A stretch of DNA of 64,000 nucleotides from Rhodospirillales bacterium (lineage in GTDB: Bacteria > Pseudomonadota > Alphaproteobacteria > Rhodospirillales > GLO-3), in NCBI GenBank assembly GCA_003354135.1, contig PIVK01000013.1, forward strand, positions 1 to 64,000, written 5' to 3'. The notes beneath the pieces are model-generated. The model was given only the letters and a program-made list of their open reading frames with translations. It was not told where the DNA came from and made no database searches. The position numbers were made by a program, and so were the translations under genes. Of this stretch, positions 29,180-38,110 are shown one piece after another; position 1 is the stretch's first letter, and every line of letters starts with the position of its first letter.

Positions 29180-32100
29180 ATGACGATGTGGGCGGGAACC
29201 ACGTTCCGGATCTCCCGGCTTCTCGGCACCGGGGTGGTCGCGGTAGCCCTTGCGGCTACCGTGAACGGGGTTGCTTTTGCCCAGCCCAGCCCCACCGAAC
29301 TGACCGAGCGCCTGTTCGAGGCGGTGCACATGAACGACCCGGTCGCCGTGCGCGCGACCGTTGCGGCAGGTGTGGATGTTCATTTCCAAAACGAATGGGG
29401 GCTGACGGCTGCCGATGTGGCTCTCGACAAGGGCTACTTTCCGATCGCCCTCTACCTGCTGTCCGAGGAGCCCAGTGTTGGCCAACAGGCCCGTGACCTG
29501 ACGCCTCTGTCGCCCCAACCTCCGCCGCCCCCCGCCCCGCCGCTGTTCGCCGCACCGGAAACCGCCCCCCCGGCCGAACCGATCATTGCCAAAGCCCCGT
29601 TCGAAGCCGGCGTTCCTGCACGGGTGCCCGTTGCGGACAGACCGTTTTTGGAGCGTCTGCGCGGACAACTGAGGCGGTTGTTCAAGATGGAGGAGGGCGG
29701 GGAGACCCAGGTTGCTGAGGCGCCTCCGCCGGCTGCGGCCGAGGAAACACCGCCACCGCCGCCGGCTGTGGCCGAGGAAACACCGCCACCGCCGCCGGCT
29801 GTGGCCGAGGAAACACCGCCCGCGCCCGCCCCGCCGCCGCTCGCCGCACCGGAAGCCGTACCCGAGGTGGCCGAGACGGCGTCCGCCCCGCCCCGCCCCG
29901 TCCCGCCGCCGTTTGCCGCACCGGAAGCCGTACCCCCGGCCGAACCGATCATTGCCAAAGCCCCGTTCGAAGCCGACGTTCCTGCACAGACGCCCGTTGC
30001 GGACAGACCGTTTTTGGAGCGTCTGCGCGGACAACTTCTGCGCGGACAACTGAGGCGGTTGTTAAAGATGGAGGAGGGCAGGGAGACCCGGGTTGCTGAG
30101 GCGCCGCCGCCGGCTGCGACCGAGGAAACACCGCCGCCGCCCGCGCCGCCGCCGCTTGCCGCACCGGAAGCTGTACCCGAGGTGGCCGAGGAAATATCGC
30201 CACCAGTCTCTGCCGAGATGCCGCCCGGGCGTCCGGATCCCTGGGATGCTGTGGCCGAAATGGAGCGCGAATTGAGCCGGACGGTGGAACTGGAAAGGGA
30301 ACTCGAGAAACTGGCCCTCGGGCAGGCGGCAGCGCCCAAGCCTTCCGTCGAGGCGGGTCCCGAATCGGCCCCTAAACCGGTTCCCGAGGGATGGACATCC
30401 CGCGCGGTGACGGTGACGGAGGAACCGGAGGCCGTCCCCGGGCCACGGGACTGGGCGTCCCGGGTGGAGGAGGCAAAGGAGCCAACGCCGGAACCCTTGC
30501 CGGCTCTCGAACCCGTGTCTACGCCACAGGACAAGGAGAAGGGGTTCTTCGAATACCTCGATGCCCAGATCAATAAACTTCTGCCCCGCAAATCGTCCTC
30601 CAGTCAGGTGGTCGAGATTCCGCTGCCGCCGGCGGACGGGGAAGACCCCCAAAGCTGGGCGCCCAAGGTAGTCCCGGATCCCGCGCCCGCAGCTCCGGAA
30701 ACGTCGCAACGCATGAATGCGGCCCCCAAGGCGGATGAGGTCGAGCCTCCAGGATCCGAAGGGTCTCGGGGCTTTTTGGGCCGCGTGACGGACCGTTCTG
30801 GGGAACTCTTCACGCGAGAACCCGAGCCCGAGCAAGTCGCCATGGCGCCGCCTGATCTCCAGGCCGTCCCCGGGCCACGGGACTGGGAACCCCGGGTGGA
30901 GGAGGCAAAGGAGCCAACGCCGGAACCCTTGCCGGCTCCCGACCCCACGTCTGCGCCACAGGACAAGGAGAAGGGGGGCTTCGAACACCTCGATGCCCAG
31001 ATCAAGAACCTTCTGCCCCGCAAATTGTCCCCCGACCAGGTGGCCGAGATTTCGCTGCCGCCGGCGGATGGGGAAGACCCCCAAAGCTGGGCGCCCAAGG
31101 TAGTCCCGGATCCCGCGCCGGTCTTCGATCCGGGGCCGGCCCCGGCGGTTGAAGACGTGCGGCCGCCCGAAATGACGTTCCTTACCGAGTCCGAAAGCAA
31201 GCCTTCGTTCCTGGCCAAGGCGAAGACCTATTTCCGGCGCTTGATCGGCGGGAAACCCGAGCCTGAAAAGGCGCCATCGGAGGCGGAAGGCTGGACGCCG
31301 AAGACGGTGGAAACGGAACCGTCTGAGGGCGAACCGGTGCCGGGGGAGGTCGATGTTGCCGGACTCGATCCTGCGGTGCCGGAGAATCCGGGGTTGATGG
31401 CGCGGATGCTGTCCGGGGTCAGCTCCTTCTTCAGCGGCAAGCCGGACAAGGTCTGGGCGCCGACTGCTGCCGAAGGGGAGGAGGCGACCGAAGAGCCCGA
31501 AATTGTGCCCGCGGACCCGGGGGTTGAACCGCAACTGGCAGAGGCGACGGAGACGTCCCAGGCCATCCCCGAAGGCAGCGACCCGGTGGCGTCCCTGCGG
31601 GCTTTGGGGATCCGTGACGCGGCCAAATACCTGTCGGACAAACCCTATGACCCGATGGCGGTGCCGCAAGTGGGCGAGGAGGCACAACAGCCGCCCGAGC
31701 CGACAACACTCGCGAGCCGGTTCCCGCCGACCACTGAGCTGCCGCAGGATACTTTCGCCCCTGACAAGCCGATCCCACCCAGGGAGGGAGAGCCAGGCCG
31801 GTCGGCCAAGGTGACCCCGGCTCCGCCCTTTGATGCCCGTTTTGACCGCGGCGAGGAGCCGGCACCGCTTTCGCTGGAGAGGAAGCCGGCGGAATCGGAG
31901 GGGGGGGCGCCGGGCGAGGGTAGCCTGTTCGATCAGCTGGGCAACATCCTCAAGCCGCTGGAGCTCCAGCCATTGCCGGGCGAGAAAGCGACAGGTGCTC
32001 CGCCGCCTCCGGCCATGGAACAAGGCCCCGCCGAACTACCTGCGGAGCCGGCTCCCGAGCAGCCCCCGGCGCAGCAGGCCATGGCTTTGCCGACTGCACC

Positions 32101-32779
32101 CGGGCCTGGGCAATGGAACAGCCCGCTGTCGTGGGCGGAACAGCGGCCGGAGGATCAGCGCCAGCTACCCGATGCCACGGGCAAGCCATTGAACGAGGTG
32201 ACGCTGGCTGTTGCCGGCGACATGGCGCTGGGCAAGCGTCTCAGAGTCGAGGAGAAAATATCCGGACTGGCGCATGGCAAGGCGTGTGTTTCCAAGCTCA
32301 GGGGTGTCATTGTGTTCTGCGTCGAACCGGTCGCCTGGAGCGAAGACGTGGCGTCCTACTTCGACGTCAACACCATTCTCTATCAGGGCAAGCACATTAT
32401 CGTGCGCTACGACGATGGTCGCGCCACCAACATGCAAGTGGTTTTCCCGACCGAGGGCTATGATGCCGTCGTCGATCACTTCATCAGCTTGTTCGGGCCG
32501 CCGACCGACGTCTGGCGACGGCGCATTGCGCCGTTGGCCAGCAAGCGTCAGGAAAACCCGACCGTGGTCTGGCGCAGCTCTCTGGTTGTGGCGGGGCGGG
32601 TGGCGCTCCTGGAGGTGCGGCTGTTCGACGATACGCGGGGCGGTTTCCCCGACACCAAGCACGGGGCGGTGCTGCTCCATTACTCGGATTCTAAGCCCAT
32701 CTTTCCCCGGCTTTCGACGCTGGACCTAATGATCATGCGCCCGCGGACCATGGCGGGTGTTAGAGTGCGATCGGAATAA
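29180..32779 (+). CDS. Giant Pro/Glu-rich ankyrin-repeat periplasmic protein
   Basis: 1199 residues. A signal peptide (1-34, ending AFA|QPS) is followed by one or two ankyrin repeats (about 38-95, with the NEWGLTAADVALDKGYFPIA signature). A very long disordered region (about 100-1000) contains two duplicated modules. A compact C-terminal domain (about 1005-1193) has two cysteines and a VVFPTEGYDAVVDHF segment; I do not recognise it. ATG 29180 gives a clean signal peptide; the open frame extends upstream to 29087. The last codons (VRVRSE and the TAA) lie inside a MITE copy, so the C-terminus has been rewritten. Confidence 0.75.
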   Translation: MTMWAGTTFRISRLLGTGVVAVALAATVNGVAFAQPSPTELTERLFEAVHMNDPVAVRATVAAGVDVHFQNEWGLTAADVALDKGYFPIALYLLSEEPSVGQQARDLTPLSPQPPPPPAPPLFAAPETAPPAEPIIAKAPFEAGVPARVPVADRPFLERLRGQLRRLFKMEEGGETQVAEAPPPAAAEETPPPPPAVAEETPPPPPAVAEETPPAPAPPPLAAPEAVPEVAETASAPPRPVPPPFAAPEAVPPAEPIIAKAPFEADVPAQTPVADRPFLERLRGQLLRGQLRRLLKMEEGRETRVAEAPPPAATEETPPPPAPPPLAAPEAVPEVAEEISPPVSAEMPPGRPDPWDAVAEMERELSRTVELERELEKLALGQAAAPKPSVEAGPESAPKPVPEGWTSRAVTVTEEPEAVPGPRDWASRVEEAKEPTPEPLPALEPVSTPQDKEKGFFEYLDAQINKLLPRKSSSSQVVEIPLPPADGEDPQSWAPKVVPDPAPAAPETSQRMNAAPKADEVEPPGSEGSRGFLGRVTDRSGELFTREPEPEQVAMAPPDLQAVPGPRDWEPRVEEAKEPTPEPLPAPDPTSAPQDKEKGGFEHLDAQIKNLLPRKLSPDQVAEISLPPADGEDPQSWAPKVVPDPAPVFDPGPAPAVEDVRPPEMTFLTESESKPSFLAKAKTYFRRLIGGKPEPEKAPSEAEGWTPKTVETEPSEGEPVPGEVDVAGLDPAVPENPGLMARMLSGVSSFFSGKPDKVWAPTAAEGEEATEEPEIVPADPGVEPQLAEATETSQAIPEGSDPVASLRALGIRDAAKYLSDKPYDPMAVPQVGEEAQQPPEPTTLASRFPPTTELPQDTFAPDKPIPPREGEPGRSAKVTPAPPFDARFDRGEEPAPLSLERKPAESEGGAPGEGSLFDQLGNILKPLELQPLPGEKATGAPPPPAMEQGPAELPAEPAPEQPPAQQAMALPTAPGPGQWNSPLSWAEQRPEDQRQLPDATGKPLNEVTLAVAGDMALGKRLRVEEKISGLAHGKACVSKLRGVIVFCVEPVAWSEDVASYFDVNTILYQGKHIIVRYDDGRATNMQVVFPTEGYDAVVDHFISLFGPPTDVWRRRIAPLASKRQENPTVVWRSSLVVAGRVALLEVRLFDDTRGGFPDTKHGAVLLHYSDSKPIFPRLSTLDLMIMRPRTMAGVRVRSE
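29536..30140 (+). repeat. Internal duplicated module A in the ankyrin protein
   Basis: Two copies (about 29536-29760 and 29903-30140) encode EPIIAKAPFEA, VADRPFLERLRGQ and KMEEG blocks. Copy 2 has an extra duplicated LRGQ. Between them the 33-bp unit starting gaggaaacaccgccacc occurs three times. Confidence 0.85.
30428..31120 (+). repeat. Internal duplicated module B in the ankyrin protein
   Basis: Two near-identical copies of about 260 bp (from 30428 and from 30863) encode VPGPRDW, EEAKEPTPEPLPA, PQDKEKG, LPPADGEDPQSWAPKVVPD. High identity points to recent duplication. Confidence 0.85.
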
Positions 32780-32862
32780 TCGTCCCCTATATCAATACGG
32801 CAGAGTGGGTTCACGCGAGAATTCGGCGACACGAAGCAGCCTCGATTTCTCACGATCCGCTT
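32760..32862 (-). mobile_element. MITE-like element, copy B (short, inverted)
   Basis: Begins ttagagtgcgatcggaa, followed by atcgtcccctatatc, gggttcacgcgagaattc and cgatttctcacgatccgc, the complement of copy A with the middle of its right half missing. The outer left end is degenerate, so the right boundary is approximate. It overlaps the end of the ankyrin gene. Confidence 0.65.
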
Positions 32863-33108
32863 GTCTTATGAATTTTTGTTCCAAGAACGATGAGTTTCCA
32901 GGCGCCCGGTGCGGGGCGTGGTCTGCGGAGACGGCGCGAGGATCCGCTGCTAAGGAGGGTTTGTCTCGGCGCTTGGGGCTGAGCCGTAAGCCTGGTCCGG
33001 GTTTTTCTCGAATCTTTTAAAAACCCCCTTTAAATCCGCGATGCCAACCCATACCTTAAGAGTGGGTTTTATTGTTTTTTGCGAGCGAATAACGAGGAGA
33101 GGCGACAA
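32863..33108 (+). promoter_or_regulatory. sodB leader region
   Basis: Non-coding. Just before sodB lies a weak hairpin (aaccca 33046-33051 / tgggtt 33063-33068) followed by the T-rich run ttattgttttttg, then the ribosome site gaggag. This could be a terminator of an upstream transcript or a leader attenuator; the stem is only 6 bp. Confidence 0.3.
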
Positions 33109-33708
33109 ATGGCTTTTGAGATTCCCGCTTTGCCCTATGCCCAGGACGCATTGGTGCCGCATATCTCGGCTGGGACGTTGGGCTTCCACCACGGCAAACA
33201 CCATAACGCCTATGTGGTCAACCTCAACAATCTGGTGGCCGACACGCCCTTGGCGGAAAAGACGCTGGAGGATGTGATCAGAGAGGTGGCCGGTGATGCC
33301 TCCAAGGCGGGCATCTTCAATAACGCGGCCCAGGTCTGGAACCATACCTTCTACTGGAACAGCATGAAGCCGGGTGGTGGCGGTCGTCCGACGGGTGCGG
33401 TGGCGGATGCCATCAACGGGGCCTTTGGCTCCTACGACAAGTTTGCCGAGGAGTTCAAGGCGGCCGGCATGACCCAGTTCGGCAGCGGCTGGGCCTGGCT
33501 GGTGGCCGAAGATGGGGCGATCAAGATCGTCAAGACCCCCAACGCCGAGACGCCGATCACCACAGGTGCTGTCCCGCTGATTACCTGCGACGTGTGGGAG
33601 CATGCCTATTACCTGGATTTCCAGAACCGGCGTCCCGACTATATCCAGACGTTCCTCGACGATCTGATCAATTGGGATTTCGCCAACGCCAATTTGGCGG
33701 GTGTCTAG
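33109..33708 (+). CDS. sodB: Superoxide dismutase (Fe/Mn family, likely Fe)
   Basis: 199 residues. It converts superoxide to hydrogen peroxide and oxygen. The four metal ligands are visible: His in LGFHHGKHH, His in WNHTFYW, and Asp and His in CDVWEHAYYLDF. The active-site neighbour Gln in AGMTQFGSGWAWL fits an Fe-type enzyme. GAGGAGAGG precedes the ATG at 33109; an upstream in-frame start (33079) lacks support. It is a single-gene unit. Confidence 0.94.
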   Translation: MAFEIPALPYAQDALVPHISAGTLGFHHGKHHNAYVVNLNNLVADTPLAEKTLEDVIREVAGDASKAGIFNNAAQVWNHTFYWNSMKPGGGGRPTGAVADAINGAFGSYDKFAEEFKAAGMTQFGSGWAWLVAEDGAIKIVKTPNAETPITTGAVPLITCDVWEHAYYLDFQNRRPDYIQTFLDDLINWDFANANLAGV

Positions 33709-33845
33709 GGGGCCAAGTCAGACATATGGGGCCCATGCCGCTCTGCCGGGCTGCCTCGGTCACCGCCTTAGGGAGGGGCTAGGACGATCCCTTCCGACGA
33801 ATTCAGCCTGACCCGTATTTCGGGGTGTATGCGACTATTTTACTA

Positions 33846-34223
33846 TTACGTTACGGCGATCAAGGCGGCGGCAACCGGCCGGTCTTCGGCCAGCAGCAGG
33901 TTGAAGGTGCGACAGGCTGCGCCGGTGTCCATCCATTCCATCGCTATTCCTTGGGCCTTGAGTGCCGGGCCCAGGTCTGGTGGGGGCGGGCTCCAGCGCT
34001 CTCCGCAGCCGACGATCAGCAGGTCGGCGCCGCTGCCGGCGACGGGGGACAGGTTATCGGCGGTGATTTCGGCGACTTCGGCCACCGGCCACGGGCGGAC
34101 GGCGTCCGGTAGGACCAGGATCGATCCTTCATGGACATGGTCGGCAATGCGGAAACGTCCGTCGCCGTAAGACCGGATGACCGGCTTGCCCGGGGCGTCG
34201 AGGGGCGTGATGGTGGTGCCCAA
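33846..34223 (-). CDS. Mth938-domain protein (DUF498)
   Basis: 125 residues, short alpha/beta domain of the Mth938-like family, best known as the NDUFAF3-type fold. The family loop LLIVGCGERW and the following GIAMEWMDTGAACRTFNLL segment are present. The start is a TTG immediately after the secF stop. Linkage to secDF is usual in alphaproteobacteria, but its molecular function in bacteria is not established. Confidence 0.85.
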   Translation of the reverse strand: MGTTITPLDAPGKPVIRSYGDGRFRIADHVHEGSILVLPDAVRPWPVAEVAEITADNLSPVAGSGADLLIVGCGERWSPPPPDLGPALKAQGIAMEWMDTGAACRTFNLLLAEDRPVAAALIAVT

Positions 34224-35168
34224 TTATGCCTCGGCTGCCGCCTCGTCCTCGCCGCCGTCTTGTTCCATGCCTGTAGAGCCACGTGTCACACCTAGGTGGG
34301 GCAACAGCGGTACGGCGAGACAGATGGAGGAATAGGTGCCGATGATGACGCCCCAGATCATGGCCAGCGCGAAACCGCGGAGGACCTCGCCACCCAGGAA
34401 GTAGAGCGCCAGCAGCGCCAGCAGGGTGGTAACCGAGGTTATCACCGTGCGCGACAGGGTCTCGTTGATGGAATTGTTCAGGAGCATGGGGATCTCCATC
34501 TTCTTGTATTTGCGCAGGTTTTCTCGCACCCGGTCGTAGACCACCACCGTGTCGTTGATCGAGTAACCGGCGATGGTGAGGATGGCGGCCACGGTGGACA
34601 GGTTGAACTCCAGTCCCAGAAGCGCAAACAGGCCGATGGTCGAGACGACGTCGTGCACCAGGGCAATGACGGCGCCCAGGCCGAACTGCCATTCAAAACG
34701 AAACCAGATGTAGACCAGGATGGCGATGATGGCGAACCCGACCGCCATGACGCCGTCTATGAACAGCTCTTCCGACACCTTGGGGCCGACGAACTCGGTA
34801 CGGCGGTATTCCACCTCTGTGCCCAGGACCTGCTTGAGGGCTTCTACCGCCGCCTGCTGGGCGGCGTCGCCGCCCTCCTGCTTCTGCACGCGAATCAGCA
34901 CATCATCGGGGGCGCCGAATTCCTGTAGTGCCACCTCGCCCAGCCCGAGGCCGGACAGGGTCGATCGCATGGCACCAATGTCGGCCGGGCCCTGGGTCCT
35001 GACCTCAATGACGATGCCGCCCTGGAAGTCGATTCCGTAGTTGAGACCCTTGGTGAGATACAGGCCAACCGAAGCCGCCGCCAGCAGCACCGAAAAGGCG
35101 AAAAACAGCACCTTGCGGGGAATGAACTGGATACTGATGCCGGCCGGGATCAGATGGAGTCCGTGCAT
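34224..35168 (-). CDS. secF: Protein translocase subunit SecF
   Basis: 314 residues with six membrane helices. N-terminal GLNYGIDFQGGI is the conserved SecF motif, and the later VHDVVSTIGLF and SINDTVVVYDRVREN motifs carry the proton-path Asp residues. With SecD and YajC it uses the proton gradient to aid late steps of Sec export. It lies 13 bp after secD. Confidence 0.95.
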   Translation of the reverse strand: MHGLHLIPAGISIQFIPRKVLFFAFSVLLAAASVGLYLTKGLNYGIDFQGGIVIEVRTQGPADIGAMRSTLSGLGLGEVALQEFGAPDDVLIRVQKQEGGDAAQQAAVEALKQVLGTEVEYRRTEFVGPKVSEELFIDGVMAVGFAIIAILVYIWFRFEWQFGLGAVIALVHDVVSTIGLFALLGLEFNLSTVAAILTIAGYSINDTVVVYDRVRENLRKYKKMEIPMLLNNSINETLSRTVITSVTTLLALLALYFLGGEVLRGFALAMIWGVIIGTYSSICLAVPLLPHLGVTRGSTGMEQDGGEDEAAAEA

Positions 35169-35181
35169 ACCTCTATCCTCC

Positions 35182-36765
35182 CTATATGGCCAACGTCCGA
35201 GGCCGCTTGCGTCTCAGCCAGGTCACGACCATGAGCCGTGTCACCATGATGGCAGTGAACATGGAGGTGACGATGCCGATGGAAAGCGTCACCGCGAAGC
35301 CCCGCACCGGGCCGGACCCGAACATATAGAGCAACACGGCGGCGATCAGAGTCGTCACGTTGGCGTCGATGATGGTCTTGATGGCCCGCGAATATCCCGC
35401 ATCCACTGCCGAGATGGGCGTACGGCCCAGGCGCGTTTCCTCGCGGATACGTTCGAAGATCAGTACGTTGGCGTCCACAGCCATGCCGATGGTCAGCACC
35501 ACGCCCGCAATGCCGGGCAGGGTCAGGGTCGCCTGCAGGACACTGAGCGCCGCGCCGATGAGGATGATGTTGAAGATCAGCGCCACGTCGGCCATGGCCC
35601 CGAAGCGTCCGTAGGCCGCCATCATGAAGGCGATGACGGCGACCATGCCGATGACGGAGGCAATCTTGCCGGCGGCAATGGAGTCCGCCCCCAGGCCCGG
35701 ACCCACCGTGCGCTCCTCCATGATGGTCAAGGGCGCGGGTAGGGCACCGGCGCGCAGCAGCAGCGCCAGATCCTGGGCCTCCTGGGTGGTGAAGCGGCCG
35801 CTGATCTCGCCCGAACCGCCCAGGATCGGTTCGCGGATCTCCGGCGCCGTCACCACCTTGCCGTCGAGCACGGCGGCGAAGCGTTTGCCGACGTTCTTGG
35901 ATGTCACTGCGCCGAACTTGCGTGCGCCGATGGTATCGAAACGGAAGGTGACGACGGGCATGTTGGTGCGCTGGCTGACTGAGGGCTTGGCGTCGACCAG
36001 GGTGTTGCCGCTGACCATGACCCGCTTCTTGACCAGCAGCAGATTAGGCTTACCGTCGGGACCCGGTTCATCGGCCTCGGGCAGCAGGACAGAGCCCGGC
36101 GGGATCCGACCCGCCTTGGCTGCCTCGACCGAGTTCTGCTCGTCGACCATCTGGAAGGTCAGCTTGGCCGTCTTGCCCAGCAAGCGCTTGATGCGTTCGG
36201 GGTCATCGACGCCGGGAAGCTGGACCAGGATGCGGTCCTCTCCCTGGCGCTGGATAGTGGGCTCACGCACGCCGGTTTCGTCGACGCGCCGTCTAACGAT
36301 CTCGATTGACTGCTCGATCGCAGAGCGCCGCTGGTCCTGGATTCCCTGTTCGGTCAAGGTCAGGACGATCTTGTTGCCGTTCTGGACTTCAAGCGTGGTG
36401 TTGGGGTCCAACTGCTCGATGAGTTTCTGCGCCGTCGCCAGCTGTTCCGGTTTGCGGATGGTTGCCGTGGCGCCAAACCCTTCCACTCCCAGGCCGCCGT
36501 AGCGGATGCGGGCCTTGCGCAGTTCGACGCGCATGGAGTCGACCAACCCCTCCAGATATTCCTTGATCACCGCGTCGACTTCGACTTCCAGCAGTAGGTG
36601 CGACCCGCCCTGGAGGTCGAGCCCCAGACTGATCTGCTTGTGCGGCAGCCAGTCGGGCAGTCCTTCCGCCGTCTTGGTGGCGAGGAAATTGGGCGCGACG
36701 AAGATGATCCCCAGTGCGCAGACCGCGAAAACAAGGATGATCTTCCACTTGGCGAAGTAGACCAT
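35182..36765 (-). CDS. secD: Protein translocase subunit SecD
   Basis: 527 residues. An N-terminal membrane helix is followed by the GLDLQGGSHLLLEV motif, a large periplasmic P1 head domain (about 100-340) and five more helices. GMAVDANVLIFERIREE is the conserved D4-region motif with the proton-relay Asp. It is the middle gene of yajC-secD-secF, 25 bp from yajC. Confidence 0.95.
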   Translation of the reverse strand: MVYFAKWKIILVFAVCALGIIFVAPNFLATKTAEGLPDWLPHKQISLGLDLQGGSHLLLEVEVDAVIKEYLEGLVDSMRVELRKARIRYGGLGVEGFGATATIRKPEQLATAQKLIEQLDPNTTLEVQNGNKIVLTLTEQGIQDQRRSAIEQSIEIVRRRVDETGVREPTIQRQGEDRILVQLPGVDDPERIKRLLGKTAKLTFQMVDEQNSVEAAKAGRIPPGSVLLPEADEPGPDGKPNLLLVKKRVMVSGNTLVDAKPSVSQRTNMPVVTFRFDTIGARKFGAVTSKNVGKRFAAVLDGKVVTAPEIREPILGGSGEISGRFTTQEAQDLALLLRAGALPAPLTIMEERTVGPGLGADSIAAGKIASVIGMVAVIAFMMAAYGRFGAMADVALIFNIILIGAALSVLQATLTLPGIAGVVLTIGMAVDANVLIFERIREETRLGRTPISAVDAGYSRAIKTIIDANVTTLIAAVLLYMFGSGPVRGFAVTLSIGIVTSMFTAIMVTRLMVVTWLRRKRPRTLAI

Positions 36766-36790
36766 GGATGCCCCCCCGGAAGGCCGTCCG

Positions 36791-37225
36791 TTACTTGTCG
36801 TTGCTGCCCTTGAGCAGACCCTTGAGGCGCGCCCCGGCGCCGCCCACGGCGGTGGTGCCGGCCGCCGGCTTCGGCTTGCCCTCGTCCTTGGCGCCGCCGC
36901 CCTGGACCGGCACGGTCTTGGACACGACGGTGGCGATGTGCTCGCGCTTGACCTTGACCTTGACGCCCTCGGCGATCTCCACCTGGAGCGTGGCGTCGTC
37001 GATGACTTTGGATATCTTGCCCATGATACCGCCGCCGGTGACCACGGTATCGCCGCGCCGGATGGCCGCCAGGACTTCCTTATGATTCTTCATCTTCTGC
37101 GACTGGGGCCGGATGATGAGGAAGTAGAAGACAACGAAAATCAAAACCAGCGGTATGATGGCCACGAAGCCACCACCCTGTGCCGCACCATCCGCAGCCT
37201 GTGCATATGCTGGCGAAACGAACAT
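36791..37225 (-). CDS. yajC: Preprotein translocase subunit YajC
   Basis: 144 residues, slightly long for YajC because of a Gly/Lys-rich tail. It begins MFVSPAYAQA, with one membrane helix (IIPLVLIFVVFYFLIIRPQ) and then the conserved KVIDDATLQVEIAEGVKVKV domain. The start at 37225 has GGAGGA 7 nt upstream; an in-frame ATG at 37240 overlaps that ribosome site. First gene of the sec accessory operon. Confidence 0.93.
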   Translation of the reverse strand: MFVSPAYAQAADGAAQGGGFVAIIPLVLIFVVFYFLIIRPQSQKMKNHKEVLAAIRRGDTVVTGGGIMGKISKVIDDATLQVEIAEGVKVKVKREHIATVVSKTVPVQGGGAKDEGKPKPAAGTTAVGGAGARLKGLLKGSNDK

Positions 37226-37314
37226 TCTCAACTCCTCCAAATCCGCCCGGACCCAATTGCCGCCGGACTATAGCGCCAGCAGCGCGCCATGCAAACGGAA
37301 AGAGCAGGGTTCTT

Positions 37315-37974
37315 TCAACGCGGCGGCAGGCTGCCGAGACGACGGAGTTCCTCGGCGGCGGCCATGTATTCGATATAGCTTTCGGCCCGGGTCTCCAGCG
37401 TCCGCCGGAGCAATGCCCGGCCGACGGTCTCGTCGCCCTTCATCAGGCGGCGTTGGGCGAGGTAGAAGTAGGCCTCTGCCATACGCCCGGCGCGCTGGTT
37501 GGGCGGGCTGGCGGCGGCCTGGGTCATCACCGCCGTCTCGTCCGCCTGTCCCAGAAGCGCCGCGCCCAGGATGCCGGGCCAACTGCGGGGATCGAGGCCC
37601 CTCTCCTTCATGCCGGTCGCCAGGTCCTCCTCACCGCCGCCGCCACGGCGCTGGCGGGCGAGGAATTTCCAATAGAGGCCGTAGGCGTCGCCGCCCGATC
37701 GGAGACCGGTGTTGAACTCGGCCTCCGATTCCGTGTAATGCCCGGCGAAGTACAGGCTCAAGCCCCGGTAGAAGTAGGCCCGGTCGGCGTCGGGGCGGAT
37801 TTGGATCACGTCGTCAAAACGCTTGGCGGCCAGTTCGTATTCGCCTCGCATCATGTGGGCATAGGCTGCTTTCCACTCCGCCAGCCCTGCCGGCTGGGGC
37901 CAATGGCGCCAGACCAGGATCAACACCAGGGCGAGGATGACGATATCGTAAATATGGAATTTCCAGATCCGCAT
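37315..37974 (-). CDS. Membrane-anchored TPR protein
   Basis: 219 residues: an N-terminal membrane helix (YDIVILALVLILVW) and at least two tetratricopeptide repeats (about 35-105, AYAHMMRGEYELAAKRFDD and AYFYRGLSLYFAGHYTESE). A further TPR-like stretch lies near 160-205. It probably scaffolds protein contacts on one face of the inner membrane. ATG 37974 fits the membrane helix; an upstream in-frame ATG adds 19 unlikely residues. It lies 89 bp upstream of yajC on the same strand. Confidence 0.75.
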   Translation of the reverse strand: MRIWKFHIYDIVILALVLILVWRHWPQPAGLAEWKAAYAHMMRGEYELAAKRFDDVIQIRPDADRAYFYRGLSLYFAGHYTESEAEFNTGLRSGGDAYGLYWKFLARQRRGGGGEEDLATGMKERGLDPRSWPGILGAALLGQADETAVMTQAAASPPNQRAGRMAEAYFYLAQRRLMKGDETVGRALLRRTLETRAESYIEYMAAAEELRRLGSLPPR

Positions 37975-38110
37975 GAGGTCATGGTAGCATGCTTTTCCGG
38001 TCGGGAAAGCTGCGCCAGAGCATCCTGCCATTCCCTTGAACGCGGATAAGATGAACTTTTCCGCCTTCGGATGGTTTCATCTGAAGGCAGGTTGACCTAG
38101 TCTTCTGGTT

